Below are positions 12,601 to 24,433 of a stretch of DNA of 64,000 nt, piece by piece. Positions within the stretch are counted from its first letter, which is position 1. The number at the start of each line of letters is the position of its first letter. The translations under genes were made by a program, and so were the position numbers. Under the pieces are notes generated by a model. That model was not told where the DNA came from. It ran no database searches and saw only the letters and a list, made by a program, of their open reading frames with translations. This DNA comes from Norana najaformis (Eukaryota > Annelida > Clitellata > Crassiclitellata > Hormogastridae): the NCBI GenBank assembly GCA_964023275.1, contig OZ029921.1, positions 30,829,230 through 30,893,229 on the forward strand, read 5' to 3'.

Positions 12601-13119
12601 TTTTTCTACAAAGGGCGCTTTATAAATTTGCCAGTAGACCTACAGGAGACACAAACACACAGACAGACTGAAACATGCACAGACAGATACAGACAGACAC
12701 ACATGGCACACACACACACTGACGTCAGTTTCAAATGATTCGACTGAGTCAAACTTTAGGCCATTACACTTTGGCAACTTCTGTTTATCGTGCTTGGCTT
12801 ACGAATGCGATGGTCATGCGTTTTCCCTGTCACCACTTCCTCGGTTAAAGGGATGATTTCTCCCCTCTCTCTACCTCTATGCAGCATTTTCAAACACTAG
12901 TTTTGCCAACCAACTCCACACAACCTCTATAATATGAATATCGATATCATACAGCATTTATATTTTTATATATGTACACATGCATTAGGATCTGTGTGTA
13001 ACTAATACAGCCATAAAATTACTCGCTGTGAAGGTTATTCATACAAACGCTGAGGCCTGCGTATAATTTTATATAGACTATCGCGTATTGCGTGGACGAA
13101 CGACCGAAATATTTACCGA

Positions 13120-13360
13120 AGTAGATCGTAGTCATGGCGACACAGTGTCTGCATGCATCGACCAAATTGGCTTTCATCGGCGTAACGTCCGTTATTGTTT
13201 ACGACTCCATGACAACCAAAGCGGCTCCCTTGACGACGACTGGCTCGCGAGAGTACGTGAACGCGCCGACCCAAATGCGCCGCAGGCCTATAAATAAGCG
13301 CCGTCTCCATGGTGACGAGAGGCAGCGCTTGTAACCAGTGCCGTTTCCTGGCAACGACAA
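13120..13360 (+). promoter_or_regulatory. CpG-rich promoter with X-box cluster and TATA-like box
   Basis: Four matches to the RFX X-box (two half sites around a short spacer): 13128-13141 gtagtcatggcgac, 13203-13216 gactccatgacaac (one mismatch), 13303-13316 gtctccatggtgac and 13343-13355 gtttcctggcaac (one-base spacer). A TATA-like tataaata lies at 13289-13296. The segment is visibly richer in CG dinucleotides than its surroundings. A strong donor follows at 13547 (ttg|gtaagaac), so this likely drives a 5' non-coding exon ending at 13546 that splices to 14446. Confidence 0.6.
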
Positions 13361-13843
13361 AACACATTCATTCGTATCTTTTGTATCGACTTCGATGGGC
13401 GATTATTTGGCTGGGTCGTGTGGACGAAAGTTTACAATGGTCTAACGATAATGAATGCAAACAGGGCGCATGCAGTTGTGTTCCGCGCACTGCAGGCAGC
13501 GCCGTATGTCCAAGTGTTTTGGCAAACAGACATTTCTAACATATTGGTAAGAACGGCAGGAGAAGTTTAGACTTGTGGTTATAAGGATCGCTAACTTTCG
13601 TGTTAGTGACTGAAATTGTTGTTTGTAAGTATAAAGTGTTAATATGTAATATGCAGGCTACTGAAGCATTGTATTACTGAATCTGATTTAGTGCTCAGCG
13701 TGTACACAGTAATGTAATAACAAAAGGGCATTTACCCTGCAGTATGATGCAGCTTCAACCGGGGTTACGGCTGTGAAGGTTAGCCAATTGTCTTTTAACT
13801 CTAGATGTGACGAAGCCTTTGCGGCATAATTGGTCTAGATTCA

Positions 13844-14156
13844 TGGCACTGCAGAGGCTAACCAGGGTATTGCACAGGCTAACCAGGGAATTACATAGGC
13901 TAACCAGGGCATTAATGCATAAACTAACCAGGGCATTGCACATGCTAAACGAAGCATTGCATAGGCTAACCTGGTCATCGCATAGGCTAATCTGGACATT
14001 GCATAGGCTAACCAGGGAGCTGCAGAGGCTAACTAGGATATTGCATAAGCCAACCAGGGCATAATAGCAAAAGCTAATCTAATCAGAGCATTCCATATGC
14101 TAACCAGGGTATTGCATAGGCTTACCGCGGCATTGCATAGGCTAACCGGGGCATCT
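13844..14156. repeat. 21-bp minisatellite, about 15 copies
   Basis: Units like 'attgcataggctaaccaggg' repeat imperfectly. Being a multiple of three, the array stays open as a fake seven-residue repeat (LHRLTR..) on the plus strand and (NALVSLC) on the minus strand. It lies in the presumed 5' UTR intron of the following gene. Confidence 0.9.
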
Positions 14157-14523
14157 GTTAAGATAGACAAGGTTACGGATACTATCATTCATGGTAACTG
14201 ATGCTTATGGCGTATCGTAATCATAATCTGGTTATGGTTTTACCATCTTTTCACCGACCGGACTTAAGAACTTTCATCTGAGAGAGTTAGATACTGATAC
14301 TGGAATAATTATATTGATACCACCATAAAGCGCAACACGAAAGTCTATATAGGCCTAGATTAGATGCCACTTGCATGCTACCTATATTAATAATTCTTGG
14401 ACCTGTCCATCTTTAAAATACACGAAGCTGTTTTTGATATTTCAGTTCTTCAACGTTAGCACAGAAGAAGAAGGTCCCGAAAATACCTCAAATTTCCAGA
14501 ATAATTGAAGCGATCAACTTGAA

Positions 14524-16970
14524 ATGGCGTCAGATGTCCTCATGGAAACTGAAAGAAATTCAAAAGCGACTAATTTGGATGAAAATTCCGATTACACGAC
14601 CATCGGAGATGAAACTCTCGAGACGGACCGTGAAACAACGAACGGCTTGGACGGCGTCCAACATAGAAATCTAACAGTAAGAACGAAGCAAACAGGAAAT
14701 GACGTCATCGATGGCGAAGGCCATGAGCAAAATTCAGACACAAAGAACTACGAAAACAGTTGCAGAATAGATCTAGAATCTAATTCTGACGAGGACATCA
14801 TCGTAGTTCAATGCATTGAAGATAAGCCGACAGATGAGCAGATTACAACAGAAACATCCGAAAAGGACATCGTAGTTGTCGAATGTGGCGAGATATCGAC
14901 AACTCTAAAGTCTGAAAGCACCACCCAGTGCGACGTTTCAGAGTCCGAACCTATAGCATCTAAAAGGCATAAGTAAGACATGATAGAGTTTCTGTCATCA
15001 ACAAATCTAAACATTTCAGCAAACGTTATATGTCTAGCTCCTGTCTACATCTAGACCCCTCAACTGACCCTGTTGATCTCCTATCCGTATATAATTTCAC
15101 ATTGTCTTATCTCTTCAACAAACATGCCCCAATCATCATTCAGCCTGAAACTCGTGCAAAAATCCTTGGTTTAATTCTTTGCTTTAAGCTCTTAAATCAT
15201 CTAACCGTCGCTTGTAATGAGTATACAGACCATCAGAGCAGACTAAAAGCTTTGACCAACGGACATCGCAACCATCAAGCCTAGGCTTACCGTCTGAAAA
15301 GACGGAGAAAGGAGACAAGAAAAAACATATCCGTTCTCTATTATCGTTCACTCATTTTTATACAATCCTAGAAACCTGGGAAAACCGTAAACAATCAACT
15401 TCAGTCCTGAGGGATAATTTCTGCCTCGGGTAAAATAAATAAATAAATATTTTGTTGTAGCGTCTTCAAAAGCATAATTGATAGACTCGCTCAAAAGGAT
15501 GGCGGTCGTTTGGAGCACCAGACAAAGACCCTCCATTGTCCCGGTTCCAAAGCATCCAGCCCTCGCCAGCATCCTGGTCCTGGTCCTCAGAAGCCCACTT
15601 TCCTGCCTCATGCCTCTAGCTCACCAGAACTTCTCTTCACCAATGCCTCTTCTTCCTTTTCCTCCTCCTCAGTCTGCTCCTCCTCTTCGTCGGCACTTAA
15701 CCTGTCCTTCCTTTTCCGGGGATTTCCCGGAACGTCTCTGAACAGCGAACAAGGAATTTCAGCAGCTCTTCCTTCAAAAGCTGCTCACCCTTCTGCCAAG
15801 TTCCATGGGGGTTCGGCGAACTGCAGGACTCCTGCTGGGAAGAAGGACAGCCTGGACAGGGTGAGATTGCATCCAAACGAGGACAATTTAATGGACGATG
15901 CCGAGATTTTCAGGGACAAGGTGGAGATGCTGGACTGTATTACCCAATCGGACCCAACCGAGTCCATTCCCGGCATGAACCGCGATCAGGCTGTCGTCTA
16001 CCTGGACCTTGAAAATGAAGAAACTGCATCGTCACAGGAGGCTTGCAAACTGGGCGCTATAAAGCGCAAGTACTACAAGTCATTGGATTACCTGCGAAAG
16101 GTGCGCATCATTTCCTGCACCTTGGAAAAGGAACGCGAGAAGCTTAGGCTGAAGCGCCAGTGCCTTCAGCGGGCGCTACATCAATTGAGGTTTCTTTACA
16201 ACGTCACGCGTCTTCGCAGTGCGAAAGGGGGAACCCTCGACCGTCAGACGATCAGCTCGATCTGGAACCTGGCAAAGTTCGAGGAACTAACGAAGGAGAA
16301 GCAGGAGGAGGAGGAACAGGAGAACGGAGAATGGCACGGCATCGATAAGAGGCTAGAAACTGGGTCGAATCAAGGGTCATCGCCAGGTTCATCGCCTGCA
16401 CATTTCTTGAACAAGCAAGAAAGCGGGAACAACGACGTAATGCAGTTCGGATGCGATGATGACGTCACAAATACATCATTCCCTTTGAACTACAGCCTCA
16501 GAGAAATGGACGAAAAGACGCGTGGAAGCCAGTGCAACGTCAGCCGAGCACAAGGGCCAACGACCGGAGACGTACCATCCGTTTCCCGTTACACAAATCC
16601 AGTCGAAACGGAACCTCCGTTCTACCAGTTCTCCAAACGTCACCATCTACCGCTAACCGCCGATGGGACTACAGCTCGGCGCTACATAAACTCACCACCG
16701 TGTTCAACGGAGGATCAGCTGGAGGAGCAGAGGATCGATGGCGTCGCTAAAGTCAATAGTTTTCCCGCTCACATGGCCAGTTACAGTGGAACGAATCGAC
16801 CGGACAACGGAAAGCGAACCGGGGGCTGTGCTACCGTCAACTGTCACCAGGCGCACAGTGCGAGCAACAAGCTGGAAGCGGAGGTTGAACGAATCCCAGC
16901 AGCTGCGCACGAGTTGAAACGCGATCTGACTAACTTCACTTACTTATACTCTAGGCAGGACAGGATTTGA
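14524..16970 (+). CDS. Uncharacterised 652-aa protein, two coding exons
   Basis: Coding exons 14524-14972 and 15461-16970 join in phase (AA|C gives Asn150) with a strong donor (cataa|gtaaga) and acceptor (ttttgttgtag). The ATG has an in-frame TGA 15 nt upstream and a G at +4. Residues 1-149 are acidic and rich in Thr/Ser/Glu/Asp (low complexity, with two IIVVQC/IVVVEC-like repeats). Residues ~151-165 (VFKSIIDRLAQKDGG) look like a short helix. A Ser-rich linker spans ~203-228. The best-conserved-looking part is a basic, probably coiled-coil helix at ~346-406 (KRKYYKSLDYLRK..KEREKLRLKRQCLQRALHQLR), followed by an EEEE-rich patch and a long disordered tail. No enzyme motif, signal peptide or membrane segment is seen and I do not recognise the family. 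The exon-length open frame and matching splice phase argue against chance. A 5' non-coding exon at ~13320-13546 plus 14446-14523 is likely. Confidence 0.72.
15020..15290 (+). mobile_element. LINE fragment (endonuclease-linker region) in the intron
   Basis: The frame at about 15060-15160 reads VYNFTLSYLFNKHAPI, matching the '(F)NSTLxxLLDKHAP' segment between the endonuclease and reverse transcriptase of CR1/L2-like LINEs. The element is truncated on both sides. It occupies most of the intron 14973-15460. Confidence 0.65.
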
Positions 16971-17708
16971 GTTAATGGCTCAACAATTGGGTGTCCCATG
17001 CACAACCCAAACGGCGCTCTAGGGTCAACTTACGGCGATGAAACCAAATGCAGGCAGACAATTATGACGACGGTTTTCGACTCAACAGTGAGCCGATGTT
17101 CTCTTTTGCAGGATCTCAGATACACTTGCAAGATTACTAGAAACCATTTGTAGCTCGGCGACCTTCTATTTGGACTATTTCACTCTAACGAATTCGGAAC
17201 TTGAAGTATCGAGAAGGCAGAACGTGCAGTAGAGTCCCTCAGACAGAAACAGACTGCACGATATAGAAAACTGCTGTAGGCCGCTAAGAGTAGATTTATC
17301 ACCCTTTTTGTACGAGCTCATGCACCATTTTGTGTACATTAATACACACATTACTTAAAGCAGAGCAGAGGCACATGATTGAATGAATGGATGAACGAAC
17401 GAACGAACGAATGAATGAATGAATAAATGAATAGCCTAAATAAAGGCAAAATACACGAAGCAATTATTGAAATTCAGATACCGAGACTCCAGATTGACTC
17501 AAATAACTAAATGGCCTTGCTGTTCTCGATAAGTGGGGGCGGCTTTTAGACTAATTATAGATTTTATGGATCAATTATAGATTTTATAGATAAATTATAG
17601 GTTTTATAGATTAATACTTCTTTAATAGATTAATCTTCACATTAGCACCTCTTATCGAAACTCCAGAAGTTTTGTAGTATTCATTTAGTCATTCACCCCA
17701 CCCACCCA

Positions 17709-17710
17709 CC

Positions 17711-17742
<32 letters not shown>

Positions 17743-17945
17743 GTCTGTCTGTCTGTCTGTCGCAATATGCTCTTAAGAGTTTGTGGTGATTCGCCAGATG
17801 GCGATAAATTAGAAGCGTACTTAAAAGACATTGAGGCGTTCATCTTCGTTAAATGTTGTTGTTGTTGATGTTGTTATTGTTGTTGTTGTTGATGATGATG
17901 ATGATGATGATGATGATGACGACGACGACGACGATGATGATGATG
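17709..17945. repeat. (CTGT)n and (GTT)n(GAT)n(GAC)n microsatellites
   Basis: A tract of gtct repeats (17711-17760) is followed after about 95 bp by a run of ttg, gat and gac triplets (about 17853-17945). Confidence 0.95.
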
Positions 17946-19005
17946 CGACAATTTTTTTATAGCGCCGTAGCACGGCCGAGGCAGAAGAAAAGGACGCTGT
18001 ATATGAGTTTAAAATCTTAATAGTTTTTAACCCATTCCAACCCTACTGGCCACAGAGTAGGCCCTAACTCAACCACATCACCACACATACTACATGTATT
18101 CAATGGGACCTAATGAACGCTGATCAAATCGGTAGATTAGCCCGCAATTAAAGACTTTATTAGGCTAATAAAATTGTCAAGCGTTGTGCTGCTTGGCTGA
18201 TCGTTTCTTTATTGTTATGGTATTAGCCAGGCTATAGGCGACGCCCCAGTAGTTGACGGTAACATTAGCCACAGGCTACGCCCTCCCTTAGCCTACTTAA
18301 AAGTCATTTGCATGTGAAAGTAATCTCAGGATCGCAATATACCTGGAATAGCTAACGCCGGCGACCTTGACATGGTTTAGGCACAGCCCGTTTCTTGATA
18401 TATAGTTTGCCCCCAAACAATCTCCCTGGATTGAAATAATGTTTCCTCCGCAGACTGTTTCGGAAATAAGCCACCCCATTAAAATGGAATCTTCCCTGTC
18501 TACGATACAAAGCCGCCCCCACTTAAAATCGCCCCCAACATTTTGGTTGTTATTTCATTCTAAATAGGATTTAGCGCATGCGTAATTTTAATAAATGACC
18601 GAAAATGTTGCCTTCGTTCAGTTGAGTGTGAAATAAATGCTTTATTGCATAGCATAGACATAGCATGATTAATAACAGCACTACGATGTTAAGCGCACTT
18701 AAGGCCATTAAAATGTGGCGGAGAGGTTCAATTAGATGTTGTTTTATTAAGAAAATGCCCTGTGGGAAGAGCTAGACATTGTACTCTGGTAAACGAATTG
18801 CACCTGACTAAATAATTATTCACAGCCAAAGCACATTTATTATGTAACTTGATGCCAGATAGCACTGGCTTCTGAATGATTCTTGATGAGTAAACCCTTT
18901 CTTCCATCACTCATTGGTACTGGCTTCCTGATGCCAGCGAACACTGGCTTCTCGTTATTCTTCGCTGCGGATTATGCCTACCATTCTGCTCGTATTAGCT
19001 GGTTG

Positions 19006-19017
19006 CTGTTGTTGTTA

Positions 19018-19100
<83 letters not shown>

Positions 19101-19215
19101 GTTATTATTATTATTATTATTATCATCATCATCATTATCACTATTATTATCATTATCATTAGTAGTAGTTGTTGTTGTAGTAGTATTAGTGGTAGTAGTA
19201 GTAGTAGTGGTAGTA
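19006..19215. repeat. (ATT)n microsatellite with variants
   Basis: About 210 bp of att/atc/agt triplets. It explains the poly-Leu/Ser/Val and poly-Asn open frames on the two strands, which are not genes. Confidence 0.95.
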
Positions 19216-19264
19216 GTAGGCCTAGTAGATGATATCAAACAAAACTGTAAGAGAAAGGACCGGA

Positions 19265-19392
19265 TAAGAGGGTATAGAGAATATCATCAGAAAGAGAAGA
19301 TTGAAATGGAGTGGACTTGTAATTCGTATGGACAAAGATAGGCGAGTCAATCAAGCAATGAACTGGATTCCTGAAGATCATTTTGGTTCAAA
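19265..19392 (+). mobile_element. LINE reverse-transcriptase C-terminal fragment
   Basis: One frame gives RKRRLKWSGLVIRMDKDRRV..AMNWIPE, the motif (RRLRWxGHVxRMxxDRxxKQAL) found near the end of reverse transcriptases of several non-LTR clades. It is truncated and runs into unrelated sequence after 19392. Confidence 0.75.
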
Positions 19393-20097
19393 ACCTCTTC
19401 AGGATTACGCTACCAAAACGATCTGTGGTCCCAAGTTCTGTGATCTTAGCTGTGTCTCTTCGGAACCCTTGAGTCGACGCTATTCCATGGTAGCCTCTAG
19501 CTGCATATGGGAAGGCTTGGGTATTGCCCCTCCAAGACGAATATGTTCACTTTCAAGATTGCCCCCAAATGTCCACGTGTGAGGTCTCCACAGGCTTCAC
19601 TTTCACAATACGCAGTAGTTCAAACCAGGGGGCACAGGTAGTTTTTGGTCCATTCAGTGATGATACCTAACACAAAGTGTGGTTCAAAAGCACCTGTGAG
19701 CTCAGATCCATTGCACTTGCCTACTTGTGCAATGTGGATACATAACGCGGTTCCAGCACTCATGACTTTATAATACCACAAATTTGAGGCCACAGCTATT
19801 TACTCTGTTTTTCAATTTTCATGCTACTGTCATATCAGCAGTTGTCATTAAAAGTAGCGCCCAGCAGGATCTACTTCGCCCAATCCTCAAGCATGCGACC
19901 ACAAATCCAGAAGTGTCAGTTTAAGTGAGCATCTTTGAAGCAACGAGCATCTTTAAATATGAGTATCTGTCAGTTGAAGTGAGCATCTTTGAAGCAACAA
20001 GCTTCATATTGTCGCAACGTCTGCTTTATCTGGTTAGATAAATTTGTTAAATCATACTTCAAAGGCGCCTCTGTGCTCGAGGATGACGGTTCGCATA

Positions 20098-20245
20098 CTG
20101 ATAGTGGCCATATTTAAGAGATTTTGATCTCGAGCAAGCACGGTCCTTACATGGGGACCGTAAATTGCGTGGCGCCAATTTAGACGGGCAGAGGTGGCGA
20201 AGGTCGAGGTCACATGGTCGCTATAGAAAAACATATACATGTAAA
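20098..20245 (+). repeat. SINE family B, 3' part
   Basis: 'attttgatctcgagcaagca', 'catggggaccgtaaattgcg', and 'cacatggtcgctatagaaaa' correspond to the same segments in the copy at 233-480. Confidence 0.75.
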
Positions 20246-21863
20246 TTAATAAGCGGTCTATGCCCTTCGCTCTACTAATTTCATGCAATATTTTATCGTG
20301 TGTATACATAACAATATTGACTGTTTTGCAATAACTAAGATAACTATACTGATATAGGAACAATACAGAAGTATTCAACTGACTGTTTTGAAATCGTGTA
20401 ATAACATTACCAGTGTAAGTTTGCTTTGTATATTATGATAATGGAGCTATAAAGTAATTAGATTAGCTTATCTTAGATAAGGTTAGGTTAGGTTAGATTC
20501 GGAGTTTAAGATGCGCGCGCACGACTTCTAAGGATAGCGCGCACAATCTTTTTCTGCTAACGTACAAATCGTGGAAGTGTTCCTATTATTTCAAAGTTAA
20601 ATTTAGCTCATTGCGACATCTGCTGGCATATTTAGCCTACTATGCTCATAAGGTAAATACCAGGTTTCCATGCCCATGTTGCGAAACCACACGGCATTTC
20701 AACCCCGTAGTTTGTGAAATGTCCTTCCAGACGTACAGACACAATCACCGGGCCTATGTAATACGCGAGCCACCTGCAGCTCCCATGGGGTAGTATACTA
20801 TAGGCCCTACTTTCACTTAAAAATGTCTTTGGTGCTCTCATTAAAATTCTTGCCTAAGAGCAGCATGCAACATGGGAGAACTGGCATATGATTCAAATGA
20901 TGGTTGTATTGTATTATAATATAGCAGCAAGTATTAATATAAAAATTACGAATGAGTGTCGATAGCTATACAGTCGAAAAGAAACGCTTTGAATCATAAA
21001 TTGAAGCGCTAATACTTTTCATTATCTGGAATCGGAAACAAGGGTCAAAGCTTCTTTGCAGAGGACTTCGTGAGTGTGGACATAGTCTATAGGTCTGGGT
21101 TGGTTGCTTATAATTCTCTGTACTACATAAAGCATATTACACATTTATATACTTGAACGGATATTACTGTATGTTCTTGTTGCTAACAGTATTATAGTAA
21201 TCCCACTATTTATCAGCTGTCAATTTTAACTGCATATAATACTAAATAGGATGCAATATATCTGTGGGCCTGATTGCTTTTACCAGTCGCCACTGGTTAC
21301 TCTCTCTTCAAAGTATTATCCGGAAACAACAGACACTAATGTAGCCAGAAAGCTCATATACATAAACTGTCTAGTCAGAAATTATTGTGGCCTTTTGAAG
21401 CAATTGGACAAAAGTGTCTGGCGGCAAGCAACAGTGAATGTGCTTTGACAATAAGACATCTTATGTTTTCAGGCATTCTAGGCATCCGTGTGTCTACTTT
21501 GAGCAGACATTACGTTTAAGAATGCTACACTATAGACATTGTCTTAAGCGGTATGAACAGTAAGTCACTCAAAGGCAATGTTTATTAATAAACTCACAGA
21601 CGAAAACAAATGTATGCATATAGACCTATAAACACAACATCTCTAAGCACATGCAGACAGACAAGTGCCTACGGATACAAATAACAACACATACTTACAG
21701 AGACAAAAGATAGAAACAAGTATACAAAGACGCCCATGGCAGATTGTTAACTTGATTACGCAGGCCATATATTAATTCTGAATGGAGTTGTGTAGAGGCA
21801 GATGGCTTTTCTCTGTGTTCACATTTGCTGTCAGTTAGCCAAGTGTACAAATTGATAATCTGT

Positions 21864-22025
21864 ATATATATATATATATATGCATATATATACATACAAA
21901 GACATATGTATTATAGCTCTAAGGTTTTTCAATTGAGGCGCTATATAAATTTGAGATTACAATTAGGTTTACCATTTCATATATATATGTATATATATGT
22001 ATATATATATATATGTATATATAGC
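21864..22025. repeat. AT/ATGT dinucleotide-rich tracts
   Basis: Two (AT)n/(ATGT)n tracts at about 21864-21895 and 21978-22023, separated by unique sequence. Confidence 0.9.
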
Positions 22026-22527
22026 ACAGCAACAAATCTTCTTTGCCTAAACTCTTATAAAATTGAGTTCAAAGCTCTGCCGTTTCTTATAGAGTACATA
22101 TGAAGCCCATATGGCAATATTTCTATGTGAGCTTCATATGTGGCCAGGTTCCATAAGCAACTGCCTGAAAGTGGCAGCATATATTAATGAGCAGCAGTTC
22201 AGCAAGAGCCAGAAAATACTGCCACTTTTCTGAGCTCTGCGATATGCACATTTTTGTAGCTTTTCACGATTTTTCTTATTAAGATTGAAAACCTCTGCAT
22301 CGCTTTCAGAATGTTGAGTGTCTTCAAAGTTCAAACATTGCTTTTAGGATATACATGTGTCCGATTTTCTGCAATTAGTTTCTCTTAATCAATCACTGTA
22401 TAATGCAATTAAGGCCTGCAGTGGAGAATTAGATCTAAACAATATAGGTCCAAAGTTCTGTATACTCTTGGAATACATTATATATCACAGATAAGGTACA
22501 CATGAAATATATTTGTAGGCCCAATGT

Positions 22528-22530
<3 letters not shown>

Positions 22531-22607
<77 letters not shown>
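22531..22607. repeat. (AT)n microsatellite
   Basis: An uninterrupted AT dinucleotide run of about 76 bp, followed by smaller AT tracts to about 22730. Confidence 0.97.
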
Positions 22608-22608
<1 letters not shown>

Positions 22609-23387
22609 GTGTGTGTTTGTGTATGTTTGCATGAATATATATATTCACACACATATATAAATAGAAGTATACAGCATTGTACATATATATGTACCTTAGT
22701 ATTAGTATATATATATATGTATATATATACGGGGCAATCGGCTGTGAGTGGCTGCAGTAGAACTTTATGAGGGGACGAGAAGAGTGCCAAGTACACACGC
22801 CTTCATCGTCTTAGAAGCGCATAAAAGAGCGAGACATTGCTCTCGACTTCAAGTGATGCGTAGCAAATCTCTAGATAAAACCAACTGTGCAGCGTGGACC
22901 TATGCGATCGTATAGGTTCTGGATATGCAAGATTACCGTGAGTCCAAAGCAACCTAACGAAAGCCGTCAACTGATCTTTGGAATCCTATCGACAGCTTAT
23001 TGTCGGCAAGAAGCAGGTGAGGCAAACTTCAAACGCTGTTATCGTTTCGTCGTCTGGATTTCTCGCCGCTGAAAATAACCATAGAGGCGAGACAGTTAGC
23101 ATATATTCACACCAGTTACAGATAATAAACAGATCAGATCTTATAACCTAAGTATACACGCGTTTGGTTGTGCGTGTGTGTGGACATAGTTGCCTATGGT
23201 TAGGACTGTTGATATTTGAAACATTGTCGGCAATGATAGTTCGAAGAAGCCATCATCTTTAGCCACACCTTGTGCTCAACCCAAGCTCTGTTTTTACCTG
23301 AATCGTGGCACGTCTTAAAGACGTATTCCCTTCTTGGATTGTCTTCCGTACGGTACACACATTTTCAGGCTGCAGAGAGTCACATAA

Positions 23388-24396
23388 ATGGAATACAATA
23401 CTCAAGCGAACGCCCTCGTTGACCGACTACAACAAGATATTACTCGGAGAAGGAAACTCGTGAATAAATTGAAGGTCAGTCTCTATAGCACTCATTAGAT
23501 TAGCCTATATTAGGTAGCCCCTATATATAGACCAATGCAGAGGCGCGATTATTTGGAAAAGTTGGGGCTACTAACTTAGTACATACTGTTGGCATATTCG
23601 TAGTGTGGATGCAAGGATGTCAGATGGTAAAGCAAACAGGAACTGCGTACCCAAAGCCAACCCATTCAATGAGATTAAATTACCAAACTACTCAATTTGA
23701 ATGTCTCACTCACACAGTAAATCAATTAACCAATGTTCATTTATTGAAACCGTTCAAACAAACAACAAATATTGAAACCGTTCAAGCAGACAAATAAACA
23801 AAGATGTTCTTGTTCTTATGAACAGTGTACAAAATCTCCATGGTTATCAAAAGGCAGGTGCGAAAGGACAAGCTCCCGCTTAATGGAGCCGCCTGTAACC
23901 TAATACAAATGGGCATATGGCGAATGATCAGCTTAAGATATATCAACTAAAATGTGTCACTTAAGACATTTAGAGCAAAACTAATACTAAAACATAACCA
24001 AAACAAATGATAAGAAACAAATACACAAAACTAGAATAAATATTGGAAATTTTGCTCAAATATGTACGCAAATGTCTCTGAAATAAGTACAAACTAGGCA
24101 GTATACACATATCAGAAGGTTTGTATTTAGTATTGTTTTTATATGAAGTCCTATTGTTATTATTTCTCATTGTCTTTATTCATATATTATTGTCTGTGTT
24201 ATGGTGTCTCGTATCCAGGCGCAGGAAGTGGAACTAACCAGCCGACTTTCCAATCGTCCAGCAACTCCCGACTACGTGCAAGACAGAAACAGTTAGAGAA
24301 ACTACACACATGCTGATCGCATTAATAAAATATCAATTATATGCATATAATTAATTAATAATTAGGGCCTACCTATCTTGCATCATAAAAGGTCAG

Positions 24397-24433
<37 letters not shown>

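Larger units (their letters stand above)
8721..13050. other. Repeat-rich intergenic region
   Basis: No supported gene. Contents, each listed separately where clear: a 300-bp foldback element (9092-9393), a family A SINE (10001-10165), a (GTAT)n tract (10621-10960), a family C SINE fragment (11165-11345), LINE-like debris (11840-12075) and an antisense family D copy (12353-12600). The open frames over 10538-10985 on both strands are made only of repeat-derived Tyr/Val/Cys/Met or His/Thr/Ile codons. Confidence 0.6.
16971..23387. other. Intergenic region, microsatellites and retroelement debris
   Basis: No supported gene on either strand. Candidate AATAAA signals for the preceding gene occur near 17422 and 17439. 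Main contents: (CTGT)n, (GTT/GAT/GAC)n, a long (ATT)n, a LINE RT fragment at 19265-19392, a family B SINE at 20098-20245, and AT/ATGT tracts at 21860-22025 and 22531-22607. The sequence 21330-21530 shares segments with 25440-25570 and 30030-30260. Confidence 0.6.

Noticed and set aside
13807-14064. 85-aa protein with LHRLTR heptad repeats
   Set aside because: A 21-bp minisatellite in a presumed intron; the opposite strand is also open and no unit-level codon conservation is seen.
18883-19341. 152-aa frame with long Leu run, looking like a membrane protein
   Set aside because: The Leu/Val run is the (ATT)n and (GTA)n microsatellite translated; the reverse strand gives poly-Asn.
22435-22798. 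YIYIYI open frames
   Set aside because: (AT)n microsatellite translated in both alternate frames.
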